From: Burkholderia sp. SRS-W-2-2016
Lineage (GTDB): Bacteria > Pseudomonadota > Gammaproteobacteria > Burkholderiales > Burkholderiaceae
DNA length: 64,000 bases
Reading direction: 5' to 3'
Assembly (NCBI RefSeq): GCF_001931485.1
Contig: NZ_MSDV01000037.1
Coordinates: forward strand, 47,881-111,880
Made by a program: the position numbers and the translations under genes. Below, one piece after another: positions 25,704 to 36,489 of this stretch. The notes beneath the pieces were generated by a model that was not told the DNA's origin, made no database searches, and was given only the letters and a program-made list of their open reading frames with translations. Each line of letters begins with the position of its first letter. The first letter of the stretch is position 1.

Positions 25704-27743
25704 ATGTCTTACCAACACTTACTCGCCGAACTCGATCTCGGCTTCACGCGGCTGCGCAATCGCGTCGTGATGGGTTCGATGCATACCGGCATGGAAGACC
25801 GCTTCTGGCATTACCCGCAACTGGCCGCGTACTTTCGCGAACGCGCCAAAGGCGGCGTCGGTCTGATCATTACCGGCGGCATCTCGCCGAATCGCGAGGG
25901 CTGGCTGCTGCCGTTCGGCGGCACGCTGAACTCGGTATTCGATCTGCGCAATCACCGGCTGCTGACCGAAGCGGTGCATGCCGAAGGCGGCAAGATCGCG
26001 CTGCAGATCCTGCATGCGGGACGCTATGGTTATCAGCCGTTCGTGGTGTCGGCATCGAGATTGAAGTCGCCGATCTCCAAGTTCAAACCGCGCGCGTTGA
26101 GCATCGCCGGCATCGCGAGAACCGTGCGCGACTACGCGCGTTGCGCGCGGCTCGCGCAGCGCGCCGGCTACGACGGCGTCGAGATCATGGGCAGCGAAGG
26201 TTATCTGCTGAACCAGTTCCTGTGTCCGCGCACCAACCAGCGCACCGATCAGTACGGCGGCAGCCTCGAGAACCGGATGCGGCTCGCGCGCGAAATCGTC
26301 GAACGGGTACGCGCGACGTGCGGCGAGCGCTTTATCGTCGTGTACCGGCTGTCGCTGATCGATCTGGTCGAAGGCGGCAATACGTGGGATGAAACCGTGC
26401 AGGTCGCGCGCGCGCTCGAAGCGGCCGGCGTGACGATCTTCAATACCGGCATCGGCTGGCACGAGGCGCGCGTGCCCACCATCGTGACGTCCGTGCCGCG
26501 CGCCGCGTTCGTCGCGCTCAGCGCGCGCCTGAAGGCCGCGGTCAACGTGCCGGTGATCGCATCGAACCGCATCAACACGCCCGAGATCGGCGACACGCTG
26601 ATCGCCGACGGCGCGGCCGATCTGGTGTCGATGGCGCGGCCGCTGCTGGCCGACCCGGAGTTCGTGCTGAAGGTCGCCGAGGGGCGCGCGCACGAAATCA
26701 ACACCTGCATCGCCTGCAATCAGGCCTGCCTCGATCACACGTTCAAAAACCAGCGCGCGAGCTGCCTCGTCAATCCGCGCGCGGGCCGCGAGACCGAACT
26801 CGTCTACCGGCCGCTCGCGAATGCGCAGGCCGCGCGTTCGATCGCGGTGGTCGGCGCGGGGCCGGCCGGGTTGTCGGCGGCGACGGTAGCGGCCGAGCGC
26901 GGTCATCGCGTGACGCTGTTCGAAGCGAGCGACGTGCTCGGCGGCCAGTTCAATCTCGCGATGCGCGTGCCCGGCAAGGAAGAGTTCAGCGAAACGATCC
27001 GCTATTTCCGCAGCCAGTTGCAGCGCCATCATGTCGACGTGCGGCTCGGCACGCGGGTCGATGCGGCGCTGCTCGCGGCCGGCGGTTACGACGACGTGAT
27101 CGTCGCGACCGGCATCGTGCCGCGCCGGCCGTCGATCGCCGGGATCGACGGACCCAACGTGCTGTCGTATGTCGACGTACTGCGCGGCGCGCCGGTCGGC
27201 GCGCGGGTCGCGGTGATCGGCGCGGGCGGGATCGGCTTCGACGTCAGCGAGTTTCTGCTGCATCGCGCGGGCGAGCCGCTGCCGGTGCCGCGCGATACAT
27301 GGCTCGACGAATGGGGCGTCGACCTCGCGGTACGCGAGCGCGGCGGCCTGAAGCCGCCGGTGCCCGCACAGCCGCCGCGGCAGATCTGGCTACTGCAACG
27401 CAAGGCCGGCAAGCTCGGCGCGGGTCTCGGCAAGACCTCGGGCTGGGTGCATCGGGCGACGCTCGCAAGAAACGGTGTGCAGATGCTCGGCGGCATCGAG
27501 TATCGCGAGATCAGCGCGCGCGGTCTGCGCATTGCGCGCGACGGGGTCGAGCAATGGCTCGATGTCGATACGATCGTCGTGTGCGCGGGGCAGGACTCGC
27601 TGCGCGAGCTGTTGCCGTCCTCGACCGACGGCGCGCGCACGGGCGGCCCGCGCTTTCATGTGATCGGCGGCGCGAAGCTCGCGACCGAACTCGATGCGAA
27701 GCGCGCGATTCGCGAAGGCGCGGAACTGGCGGCAAGACTTTGA
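25704..27743 (+). CDS. fadH: 2,4-dienoyl-CoA reductase
   Basis: 679 residues, close to the 672 of E. coli FadH. An N-terminal FMN TIM-barrel (about 1-370, old-yellow-enzyme type) is followed by a [4Fe-4S] site, CIACNQACLDHTF with Cys335, Cys338, Cys342 and Cys354. An FAD/NADP-binding domain then starts with VVGAGPAGLSAAT, with a second dinucleotide motif VIGAGGIGFDVSE. The enzyme uses NADPH to reduce 2,4-dienoyl-CoA during beta-oxidation of unsaturated acyl-CoA. The ATG at 25704 is chosen although the frame remains open far upstream, because that part is antisense to the DUF4397 gene. Confidence 0.92.
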   Translation: MSYQHLLAELDLGFTRLRNRVVMGSMHTGMEDRFWHYPQLAAYFRERAKGGVGLIITGGISPNREGWLLPFGGTLNSVFDLRNHRLLTEAVHAEGGKIALQILHAGRYGYQPFVVSASRLKSPISKFKPRALSIAGIARTVRDYARCARLAQRAGYDGVEIMGSEGYLLNQFLCPRTNQRTDQYGGSLENRMRLAREIVERVRATCGERFIVVYRLSLIDLVEGGNTWDETVQVARALEAAGVTIFNTGIGWHEARVPTIVTSVPRAAFVALSARLKAAVNVPVIASNRINTPEIGDTLIADGAADLVSMARPLLADPEFVLKVAEGRAHEINTCIACNQACLDHTFKNQRASCLVNPRAGRETELVYRPLANAQAARSIAVVGAGPAGLSAATVAAERGHRVTLFEASDVLGGQFNLAMRVPGKEEFSETIRYFRSQLQRHHVDVRLGTRVDAALLAAGGYDDVIVATGIVPRRPSIAGIDGPNVLSYVDVLRGAPVGARVAVIGAGGIGFDVSEFLLHRAGEPLPVPRDTWLDEWGVDLAVRERGGLKPPVPAQPPRQIWLLQRKAGKLGAGLGKTSGWVHRATLARNGVQMLGGIEYREISARGLRIARDGVEQWLDVDTIVVCAGQDSLRELLPSSTDGARTGGPRFHVIGGAKLATELDAKRAIREGAELAARL

Positions 27744-27765
27744 CGACGGCCGCGCCGCCGGCTTG

Positions 27766-28689
27766 TTACGCGCTGCCCTTCTTCCGGTAGTCGAACCAGA
27801 AAGACAAACCGACGCTCAGCAGAATCACGAGCGTCGCGACCACCGTATAGCGGGTGACCTCTTCGCCGAGCAGCAGCGCGCCGAGCGCGACCGCGACGAC
27901 CGGATTCACGTACATGCAGCTGCTCGCGATCATCGGGCTGGTATGGCGGATCAGAAAGCCGTACGCGACATACGCGGCCATCGAACCGATCAGCACCAGA
28001 TACAGAAACGCGAGCACCGGCAGGAAATGCAGTTCGAGCATCCGTTCGCCGGAGATCAACGCGAGCACCGTCGACATCGCGCCGCCCAGCCCGATCTGCA
28101 GCGCGGTCGACAGAAACAGATCCGACGGCAGCTTCAGTTGCGCGGCCAGTTGCGCGCCGCCGGCCCAGAACAGCGCGCCGCACAGAATCGCCAGACTGCC
28201 GCCGGCCGAGCCCGGCGTGTTGTCGCCGTGACTGAGAATCGCGATGCCGACCAGCCCGAGCCCGACCGCGACCCATTCGCCACGGCCGATCTTGCGGCCG
28301 GCGAGCGCCGCGATCACGGTCGCGAACAGCGGCACGGTCGCGACCATCACGGCCGCGGTACCGGTGCCGACCGTGCGCATCCCGTACGCGAGCATGCCGC
28401 TCGACAGGCCCACCAGCATCGTGCCGACGAGGCCGGCGTTGCGCACTTCGGCGGCGCTCGGCCAGACCGGCTTGCGCCGCACCGCGAACGCGAACAGACC
28501 GAGGCCGGCGAACAGATTGCGCAGCCCCGACATCAACAGCGGCGGAAACGAGCCGAGCGCGACGTGCACGCCGAGATAGGTCGAACCCCACACGAAATAG
28601 ACGACGGCGAGCGCAAGCGCGATCTGGCTATTGCGCGAGCGCGGCAGGCGCAGCCAGTCCGGCAGAAAATCAGGGGATTGCAGCGACAT
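27766..28689 (-). CDS. DMT-family (EamA) transporter, YedA-like
   Basis: 307 residues with ten predicted helices and two EamA halves. The first half begins ALALAVVYFVWGSTYLGVHV, the second includes SSCMYVNPVVAVALGALLLG with the family's conserved proline. It is an inner-membrane exporter of unknown metabolite. The ATG at 28689 (MSLQSPDF) is preferred over upstream codons that lack coding character. It converges on fadH with 22 bp between stops. Confidence 0.88.
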   Translation of the reverse strand: MSLQSPDFLPDWLRLPRSRNSQIALALAVVYFVWGSTYLGVHVALGSFPPLLMSGLRNLFAGLGLFAFAVRRKPVWPSAAEVRNAGLVGTMLVGLSSGMLAYGMRTVGTGTAAVMVATVPLFATVIAALAGRKIGRGEWVAVGLGLVGIAILSHGDNTPGSAGGSLAILCGALFWAGGAQLAAQLKLPSDLFLSTALQIGLGGAMSTVLALISGERMLELHFLPVLAFLYLVLIGSMAAYVAYGFLIRHTSPMIASSCMYVNPVVAVALGALLLGEEVTRYTVVATLVILLSVGLSFWFDYRKKGSA

Positions 28690-29036
28690 GCGTTCAGTCC
28701 GCCCGGTTCGTGCGCGCAAGCCCGCGCATGATCGAATGCGCGCGCCGCGGCGCGCCTGTGCAAACGCCACCGGGGCGGGACGGCGGACACCGCATCGGCG
28801 ATGCGGTCTGACGGGCGAAGCTGGCGGGCATGGTGGTGGAACGGGAAGACGTGAAAGGCGCGGGCCGCGCCGAAAGCAGCGCGGCCGCCGGATCGGTCAA
28901 AACGACCCGATGCGGCACCGGCGCGACGCGCGGCGGAATGCTGGAAAAAGCCGCCGCGCGGCTCCGCATTATGCAGTAAGCGCCCAACGCGCCGGGCGGG
29001 AGAATCGTAACTTTTTGGCGTACTTGCAACAGAAAA
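28690..29036. other. Gene-free region upstream of the EamA gene
   Basis: About 350 bp with no supported gene. A 111-codon minus-strand frame (28694-29029) has no ribosome site or family resemblance and was not accepted. The promoter of the EamA gene should be here. Confidence 0.4.
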
Positions 29037-29056
29037 GCCGGGGACGGAGCCCCGGC
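29033..29056 (-). terminator. Intrinsic terminator of the fimbrial-like gene
   Basis: Stem GCCGGGG/CCCCGGC (29037-29043 and 29050-29056) followed on the minus strand by four T, about 170 bp past the stop codon at 29229. Confidence 0.65.
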
Positions 29057-29228
29057 TTCATAGGGATTTCAGATTACTTCGATGTCCGGCGTTTTCCGGC
29101 TGGCTGGATCGCCCGGAATGGCCCGGGATCGGCAGGATCGCTAAAGACTTGGGGAGCGATCACGGGTGCTCCCGCGCTTCGCTTTTTGCGGCGGCAAAGC
29201 GAGCCGCCGCCCGCCTTGAAACCCCCGC

Positions 29229-29681
29229 TTACTCGTAGCTGACCACCACCGTCACGCGCGTATCCACGTCGGTGCGCTTTGCATTGAGCGACAGCACGCC
29301 GCCGCTGCGATCGACCGCGTAGTGGCCGTTGCGGGCCGCGCCGACCCGACCGTTGCCGTCGACGAAGCGCGCCGCCACCCGCTCGGCGCTCTGCGTTTTG
29401 CCGTCGACCTCCAGCGCGACATCCGCGCCGCCGGCCGCTCCCGGCGGTGCGCTGAACGTCACCGTACGCGCGAAGCCCTGCCCCGTCACGCTCGCGACGC
29501 CGCCCGTCATCTGCGCCGCATCGGCGCGGATCTGCAGCGGCGGCGCGACGATCGCCCCGACGAAGCGGATCACCCCGCCATTGGCCCCCGCCGCCGCCGA
29601 TGCCGCCAGCGGCGCCGCGAGCAAGGCCGCCAGTACCGCCGCACGAGCGGCGCTTCGCGTCTGCATTTTTTTCGTTTTCAT
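29229..29681 (-). CDS. Secreted fimbrial-subunit-like protein
   Basis: 150 residues. A signal peptide (MKTKKMQTRSAARAAVLAAL ... ASAAA) precedes a small beta-rich domain beginning GGVIRFVGAIVAPP, the opening expected of type 1 fimbrial subunits, and ending TRVTVVVSYE. The cysteine pair of classical FimA subunits is absent. No chaperone or usher gene is near, so it is either an orphan pilin-like protein or another secreted beta protein. The ATG at 29681 is preceded by a GA-rich ribosome site. Confidence 0.6.
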   Translation of the reverse strand: MKTKKMQTRSAARAAVLAALLAAPLAASAAAGANGGVIRFVGAIVAPPLQIRADAAQMTGGVASVTGQGFARTVTFSAPPGAAGGADVALEVDGKTQSAERVAARFVDGNGRVGAARNGHYAVDRSGGVLSLNAKRTDVDTRVTVVVSYE

Positions 29682-30309
29682 GCGCACCTCTCTCTGTCAG
29701 TCGGCGCGAGTCGCCTCGCGCCATTTACACGCCATTTACTTGCCACTCACTCGCCGCCCCGCGAATCGCTTCGCGAAGCGGCGCCCTTCTCTGCACACTG
29801 ATTAACGACGCTTTTTCGACTGGCTTGAACGCATCGCGCATCATTTGCCGACTGCACCCCGCTCGCGCGAACCGCATACCGCGCGGAACGCGTGACCGCG
29901 AAACAGAAGCGCGCGACAGCGTGCTAACATCAAGCTTTCGTTTCACAACTGCCGCATCGCTGCAGCGCTATTCGCCGCCGTTCGCCGCGCCCCCTTTCCG
30001 ACACTGTTCGTCCTGTCCATAACGCCTATGCGCCGTCCGACTTTCCGTGCTCTCGCCCGCCTGCGCCGCTGCCGCGCAAGCGTCGGCGCACGTCCGGCCG
30101 GCGCGCCGCACAGCCGCGCCGAGGCGTCCCGAACGCTCCCGCTTCACGCCGCCCGGCGCCCGCACTGACGTAGCCCATCGCTGATCCGGGGCCACGTCGC
30201 CGGGCTCCGGGCCTGGTTCGTTCGCACCCTGGCTGCCCCCATTCGCAGATCGCGCCGCGCGTATTGCCACGCGTGTCCTTCCCTCACCGATTGATTTGGA
30301 GTACTCATC
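29682..30309. other. Gene-free region upstream of rnk
   Basis: About 630 bp. It holds the promoters of the fimbrial-like gene (minus) and rnk (plus). TAACAT at 29925-29930 is a possible -10 box for rnk, giving a long leader. A 46-codon frame starting at 30028 is Arg-rich and has no ribosome site, so it was not called. Confidence 0.4.
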
Positions 30310-30708
30310 GTGAAATCCAAAGCCTGCTACCTGACCGAACTCGACGTCACCCGTCTCGAAAAACACGCCGCCGCCAACGCGAAACTGCAGGACATGCTCG
30401 ACGACGTACTCGAACGCGCGGTGATCGTCGACTCGCACGAGATCCCCGCCGACGTCGTCACGATGAACTCGCAAGCAACCCTGATCGATACGGCGAGCGG
30501 CGAGCAGATGACGTGGACCGTCGTCTATCCGCCCAACGCCGACTTCGCGCAGGGACGCCTGAACGTGTTCTCGCCGGCCGGCCTCGCACTGCTCGGCGCG
30601 CGCCGCGGCGAGAGCATCCGCTTCACGCCGCCGAGCGGCGACCAGAAGGTGCTCAAGGTGAACAAGATCCTTTATCAGCCGGAAGCCGCCGACGACTTCA
30701 CGCTGTAA
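30310..30708 (+). CDS. rnk: Nucleoside diphosphate kinase regulator (GreA-like)
   Basis: 132 residues starting with GTG, preceded by TTGGAG. An N-terminal short coiled coil (TELDVTRLEKHAAANAKLQD) is followed by a GreA/GreB C-terminal-type FKBP fold: MNSQATLID, GEQMTWTVVYPPNAD, VFSPAGLALLGARRGESI, LKVNKILYQPEA. This pattern is Rnk, an anti-Gre factor that binds RNA polymerase in E. coli. It is single-copy here and upstream of the thiC riboswitch, with an inverted repeat between. Confidence 0.88.
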   Translation: MKSKACYLTELDVTRLEKHAAANAKLQDMLDDVLERAVIVDSHEIPADVVTMNSQATLIDTASGEQMTWTVVYPPNADFAQGRLNVFSPAGLALLGARRGESIRFTPPSGDQKVLKVNKILYQPEAADDFTL

Positions 30709-30780
30709 GCCGTCTGTCGCTGCACCGTAAGACCGCTGACCGGTCCTATCTCAAAAGAAGCATAGAACGAATCCTAACGC

Positions 30781-30801
30781 GACCCAATGTGTCATTGGGT
30801 C
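30781..30801. repeat. Perfect 9-bp inverted repeat
   Basis: GACCCAATG-TGT-CATTGGGTC between rnk and the thiC promoter. No T-run follows, so it may be an operator or the base of a Rho-dependent rnk end rather than an intrinsic terminator. Confidence 0.7.
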
Positions 30802-30815
30802 CATAAGCGGACAGG

Positions 30816-30845
30816 TTGCCAAATAGCGGGCAGGCAGTGTATTGT
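30816..30845 (+). promoter_or_regulatory. Candidate thiC promoter
   Basis: TTGCCA (30816-30821) and TATTGT (30840-30845) separated by 18 bp, with expected transcription start just before the TPP riboswitch. Confidence 0.6.
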
Positions 30846-30854
30846 GTGCGCTGC

Positions 30855-30956
30855 TAACGCGGGGGTCCTGCGTAGCGCGGAGCTGGAGGTCCGTGCGACG
30901 TGGGTGAGAAATACCCTTTGAACCTGATCTGGATAATGCCAGCGCAGGGAAGCGTA
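30855..30956 (+). promoter_or_regulatory. TPP riboswitch (THI element)
   Basis: The conserved THI-box parts are in order: GCGGGGGTCCTGCG (P2/P3 start), GGGTGAGAAATACCC (the GAGA-containing arm), GAACCTGATCTGGATAATGCC (the pyrophosphate-side arm, here split across 30920-30940) and the closing AGCGCAGGGAAGCG. It lies about 110 bp before the thiC start. In this class TPP binding turns off expression, in Gram-negatives usually by hiding the ribosome site or by termination. Confidence 0.92.
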
Positions 30957-31063
30957 CGGATTTCGCACTCCAGCCTCACCCGCCTCATCTCTCACGCGAT
31001 CTCCGGCTACTTCCGTCTCGTCTCCTGCTTAGCCGCCCCACTTTGCTTTGTATGGAGACACGC

Positions 31064-32995
<1,932 letters not shown>

Positions 32996-33054
32996 CGCTT
33001 CACGTCGCATCGAAGCGTTTCGCATTACCTGCTTCGCAAGCATCGCAGTATCGA

Positions 33055-33080
33055 AGCCCGCCGGCATGGCGGGCTTTTTT
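33055..33080 (+). terminator. Intrinsic terminator of thiC
   Basis: Stem AGCCCGCC/GGCGGGCT (33055-33062 and 33068-33075) followed by T6, 60 bp after the thiC stop codon. Confidence 0.92.
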
Positions 33081-33314
33081 ATTTCCACAGCCCATGCGAT
33101 GTCGCGGCGATCAGGCACGCCACCTGCTAATGCACAGGAAACATTTGATTACCAAAGCGGCGCCGCGCTGACAAGCGCACACATCTGGATACGGCGTTCG
33201 CGGCTACGATCAAATGCAAGGAGCGCGACGTGTGCGTCGTCGTGAATTTTCGCCGGTCGCGCCTACGGGAATTCGCTTGATCAAACGTGTCTAACTACAA
33301 ACGGAGTCAGCATC

Positions 33315-33527
33315 ATGAAAACGATCCGTCATCTCGGTACGCTCGCCACCATCGCGACCCTTCTGGTCAGTCTGTCGGCCTGCGACGGCATGACCCGACG
33401 TCAACGCGACACAGCCATCGGCGCGGGCGTGGGCGGCGCCGCGGGCGCGGCGATCGGCGGCAATGCACTGTCGACGCTGGGCGGCGCGGCGGCGGGCGGC
33501 ATTATCGGCAACCAGGTCGGCAAGTAA
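33315..33527 (+). CDS. Glycine-zipper lipoprotein (OsmB-like)
   Basis: 70 residues. The signal ends in a lipobox LSAC, followed by DGMTRRQRDTAIGAGVGGA and a long Gly/Ala zipper (AIGGN ... GGAAAGGIIGNQVGK). This is the layout of OsmB-type outer membrane lipoproteins, often osmotically induced. The ATG at 33315 has GGAG in the upstream ACGGAGTC. Confidence 0.85.
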   Translation: MKTIRHLGTLATIATLLVSLSACDGMTRRQRDTAIGAGVGGAAGAAIGGNALSTLGGAAAGGIIGNQVGK

Positions 33528-33789
33528 GAAGCGCGGGCGCATCGTGCGTGAACGCATTCACGCATCTGTTCACGCGCGATGCTGAACACGCCCGTCGATT
33601 CACACAGGATACCGAAGCAAATTTTCAGACCACTCAACGCGGCGCAAACCGTGCCGCCTTCTTTCCGCCCTTCGCATCTGTCGGACCGCAATACGCCGTT
33701 ACGGTTTTGCCACTGCATTACCGCCGCAAAAGCGTAAGCTCTTGACAGTGATGCCGCGTCACGCGGTATCGAGTCATCGGGAGCGCGCC

Positions 33790-34299
33790 ATGAATTCACG
33801 CGTCGTTCATCCTGTCCGCGCCGCTCGCGCGCGCTTTCTTCAGCACTTTCTCCAGCACTTTCTTCAGCCGTCACGCGTTCCGCTCCGCTCTGTCCGCGCA
33901 TTCGGACGCCCTACTCGCGCGATGTGCGTAGCCGTCGGCGGCGCCATCGCGTTGTCCGGCTGTTATTACTACCCGGCCAGCTACTATCCGTCCGGCTATT
34001 ACACGTCGTATTACTCGACGGTGGCCGCCCAGCCGGTCGATCCGCAGCAATCTCAAGCGCAGGTGCAGGGACAAACCGCGGCGCCGGGCAGCGCGCAGGA
34101 CGTCGCGCCCACGTATGCGGTCGCCGCGCCGCCCGTCTATGTGGCGCCGCCGGTCTATCCCGCCTACTACCCGCCGCCGGTCTATCCATACCCCGCTTAC
34201 TACGGCTATCCCGGCTGGTACGGTCCGTCGATCGCGATCGGTATCGGCGGCTATTGGGGGGGACATTGGGGCGGGCACGGACACGGCCACTGGCATTGA
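33790..34299 (+). CDS. Tyr-rich lipoprotein with Gly/His tail
   Basis: 169 residues from the ATG at 33790 (GGGAG upstream). A long basic N-region precedes a hydrophobic segment with lipobox ALSGC (MCVAVGGAIALSGCYYYPA). An internal ATG at 33922 would give a more normal lipoprotein signal, so the true start is uncertain. The mature part has a YYPASYYPSGYYTSYY stretch, Pro-rich YPPPVYPYPAYYGYPGWYG, and ends in GGHWGGHGHGHWH, which could bind metal. A 12-bp triple repeat in the early coding region gives LQHFLQHFLQ. No family recognised; the pattern is common among betaproteobacterial surface lipoproteins. Confidence 0.65.
   Translation: MNSRVVHPVRAARARFLQHFLQHFLQPSRVPLRSVRAFGRPTRAMCVAVGGAIALSGCYYYPASYYPSGYYTSYYSTVAAQPVDPQQSQAQVQGQTAAPGSAQDVAPTYAVAAPPVYVAPPVYPAYYPPPVYPYPAYYGYPGWYGPSIAIGIGGYWGGHWGGHGHGHWH
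33834..33869. repeat. 12-bp tandem repeat, three units
   Basis: CTTTCTTCAGCA-type unit three times within the N-terminal part of the lipoprotein gene, encoding a Phe-Leu-Gln-His motif. Confidence 0.8.
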
Positions 34300-34576
34300 C
34301 GCGTCCGCGCGAGCTGCCGCACGCTCAGGCGCTTCTCTTGCTCATCGGTCAGCGCGACGCCGCCCGCCCTCGCCGGCACGCCCCGCCGCGCTCGTACTTT
34401 CCCGGCTTGACTCGCCGACATTGCGCTCTATCCTTGGAAAGCCTCATGCAGCAACCGCTTAACTCCGGCGGCGCCCGCTTCATCGAGTTCTCTGGCGCGC
34501 GTCCGCCCGGTTACCGCGACGCGCCCTTCCTGCGCAGTCCCGCCGCGTCGATCCGAACAACAACGAAGGAGACGTG

Positions 34577-36175
34577 ATGTTCCATCAACTACTCACTCCG
34601 GTCGGCAATTCGCTGCTCGCGTCGTTTCTGGTCGCGGCGCTGCCGATCATCGCGGTGCTCGCGCTGCTCGGCTGGGCCCGTCGACCCGCGTGGCAGGCGT
34701 CGCTCGCGGGTCTGATCGTCGGTCTGGTGGTGGCGATTTTTGTCTGGCAATTTCCGGTCGGACTCGCGTTCAACTCGGTCGCGGCCGGCGCGGTGTTCGC
34801 GTGCTGGCCGGTGATGTGGATCGTGTTCACCGCGATCCTGCTGTACAACATCGCGCAACGCTCGGGACGCTTCGAGGCGTTTCGTGTGTGGATGATCGAG
34901 AACCTGCCGAACGACCGGCGCATCGTGCTGGTGGTGGTCGGCTTTTCGTTCGGCGCGCTGCTCGAAGGCATTTCGGGCTTCGGCACGCCGGTCGCGATCA
35001 CCAGTTCGCTGCTGATCCTGCTCGGCTTCCCGACGCTCGAGGCGCTCACCTTCACGCTGATTTTCAACACCGCGCCGGTCGCGTTCGGCGCGCTCGGCGT
35101 GCCGATCACCGTGCTCGGCGCGGTTACTCACCTGCCGTCGGACCTGCTCGCCAAAATGGTCGGCCGGCAGTTGCCGTTCTTCGCGGTGCTGCTGCCGTTC
35201 TACGTGATCGGCGTGTACGCGGGCTTTCGCAACATGCTGCGGATCTGGCCGGTGCTGCTGGTGTCGGGCTTGAGCTTCGCGCTGACCCAGTTCGTCGTGT
35301 CGAACTTCGTCAACTACAGCCTGACCGACGTGCTGTCCTCACTCGTGTCGCTGATTCTCACCGTCGCGTTTCTGCGCGTGTGGAAGCCGGCCGCCGATCC
35401 GCAATTCGCAGTCGACGTCGAGCGGGCCGGCGATACCCGCGGCCGCATCGGCGGCGCGCAGGGCTGGTATCCGTGGATCATCGTGTCGGTCGTCGTGATC
35501 ATCTGGACGGTCGCGCGGATCTTCACGATCGGCGACGTCAAGGTGCCGTGGCCGGGGCTCGACAAGGCCGTCTTCATCACGCTGTACAACACCCCGTACG
35601 GCGCGGTGTGGGACTTCCAGCCGCTCGCGACCGGCACCGCGATCCTGGTCGCGGCGATCATCACCGCACTGGTCGTGCGGCTGAGCGTCGCCGAGTTCGG
35701 CCGCGCGATCGCCGACACGTGGGAACAGACGCGCATCGCGATTCTGACCGTCGCGACGATCGTCGGCCTCGCGTATCTGATGAACTACTCGGGGCTCACC
35801 TATACGCTCGGGCTCGGGGTCGCGTCGGTCGGGCCGGTGTTTCCGCTCGTGTCCGCGTTCCTCGGCTGGGTCGCGGTGTTCCTGTCGGGCAGCGACACGT
35901 CGGGCAACGCGCTGTTCGGCAATCTGCAGGTGGTGGCGGCCAAACAGCTGAACCTGAATCCGGTGCTGATGGCGGCGACCAATTCGTCGGGCGGCGTGAT
36001 GGGCAAGATGATCTCGCCGCAGAACATCTCGACCGGCGTCGCCACCACCGAGCTCAAGGGCAAGGAGGGCGTGGTGTTCGCGAAGACCTTCAAGCACTCG
36101 ATTCTGCTGACGGTGCTGCTCGGTCTGCTGGTGTGGGCGCAGCAGAATTTCCTGCAATGGATGATTCCGCATTGA
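34577..36175 (+). CDS. L-lactate permease (LctP family)
   Basis: 532 residues with about 12-14 transmembrane helices. LctP-type motifs are visible: LLEGISGFGTPVAITSSLL, FNTAPVAFGALGVPITVLG and, in the second half, SGSDTSGNALFGNLQVVAA. The protein carries out proton-coupled uptake of lactate (and glycolate) across the inner membrane. GAAGGAG precedes the chosen ATG; a GTG one codon earlier is also in frame. No lactate dehydrogenase genes lie nearby. Confidence 0.92.
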   Translation: MFHQLLTPVGNSLLASFLVAALPIIAVLALLGWARRPAWQASLAGLIVGLVVAIFVWQFPVGLAFNSVAAGAVFACWPVMWIVFTAILLYNIAQRSGRFEAFRVWMIENLPNDRRIVLVVVGFSFGALLEGISGFGTPVAITSSLLILLGFPTLEALTFTLIFNTAPVAFGALGVPITVLGAVTHLPSDLLAKMVGRQLPFFAVLLPFYVIGVYAGFRNMLRIWPVLLVSGLSFALTQFVVSNFVNYSLTDVLSSLVSLILTVAFLRVWKPAADPQFAVDVERAGDTRGRIGGAQGWYPWIIVSVVVIIWTVARIFTIGDVKVPWPGLDKAVFITLYNTPYGAVWDFQPLATGTAILVAAIITALVVRLSVAEFGRAIADTWEQTRIAILTVATIVGLAYLMNYSGLTYTLGLGVASVGPVFPLVSAFLGWVAVFLSGSDTSGNALFGNLQVVAAKQLNLNPVLMAATNSSGGVMGKMISPQNISTGVATTELKGKEGVVFAKTFKHSILLTVLLGLLVWAQQNFLQWMIPH

Positions 36176-36489
36176 CGCTGCGCGTCGCTCATCCGCTTTG
36201 ATCGCCTGCGGCGGCCATGCGGCGATCACGCGCCACGCATACGCTGAGCCGCGCTGCCCCACCGGCAGCGCGGCACCGTCTACAATGCCACCCGCTCTGA
36301 TCGCAATTTTTCTCACATACGGGTGAGAATTGCTCGTTTTGCGCGTGCCCTCGCGACGCTTACGATCGAGCTCAACCGACGCCGCCATCTCCCGTATCTT
36401 GCCGTTTCATTCCACGCTGAAACGTTTCGAGCGATTGCGCTGCTACGATGCGCTGGCGTCCCGACTCAACCGCGCGCGGCGCCTGCCCA
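36176..36489. other. Intergenic region with short inverted repeat
   Basis: About 314 bp before the EamA gene. At 36310-36329 it contains TTCTCAC-N6-GTGAGAA, a possible operator about 160 bp before the start codon. Nothing else stands out. Confidence 0.45.

Noticed and set aside
28694..29029. 111-codon minus-strand ORF
   Set aside because: No ribosome site, no family resemblance, overlaps the expected promoter of the EamA gene.
30028..30168. Short Arg-rich plus-strand ORF upstream of rnk
   Set aside because: No ribosome site and composition typical of chance ORFs in GC-rich DNA.
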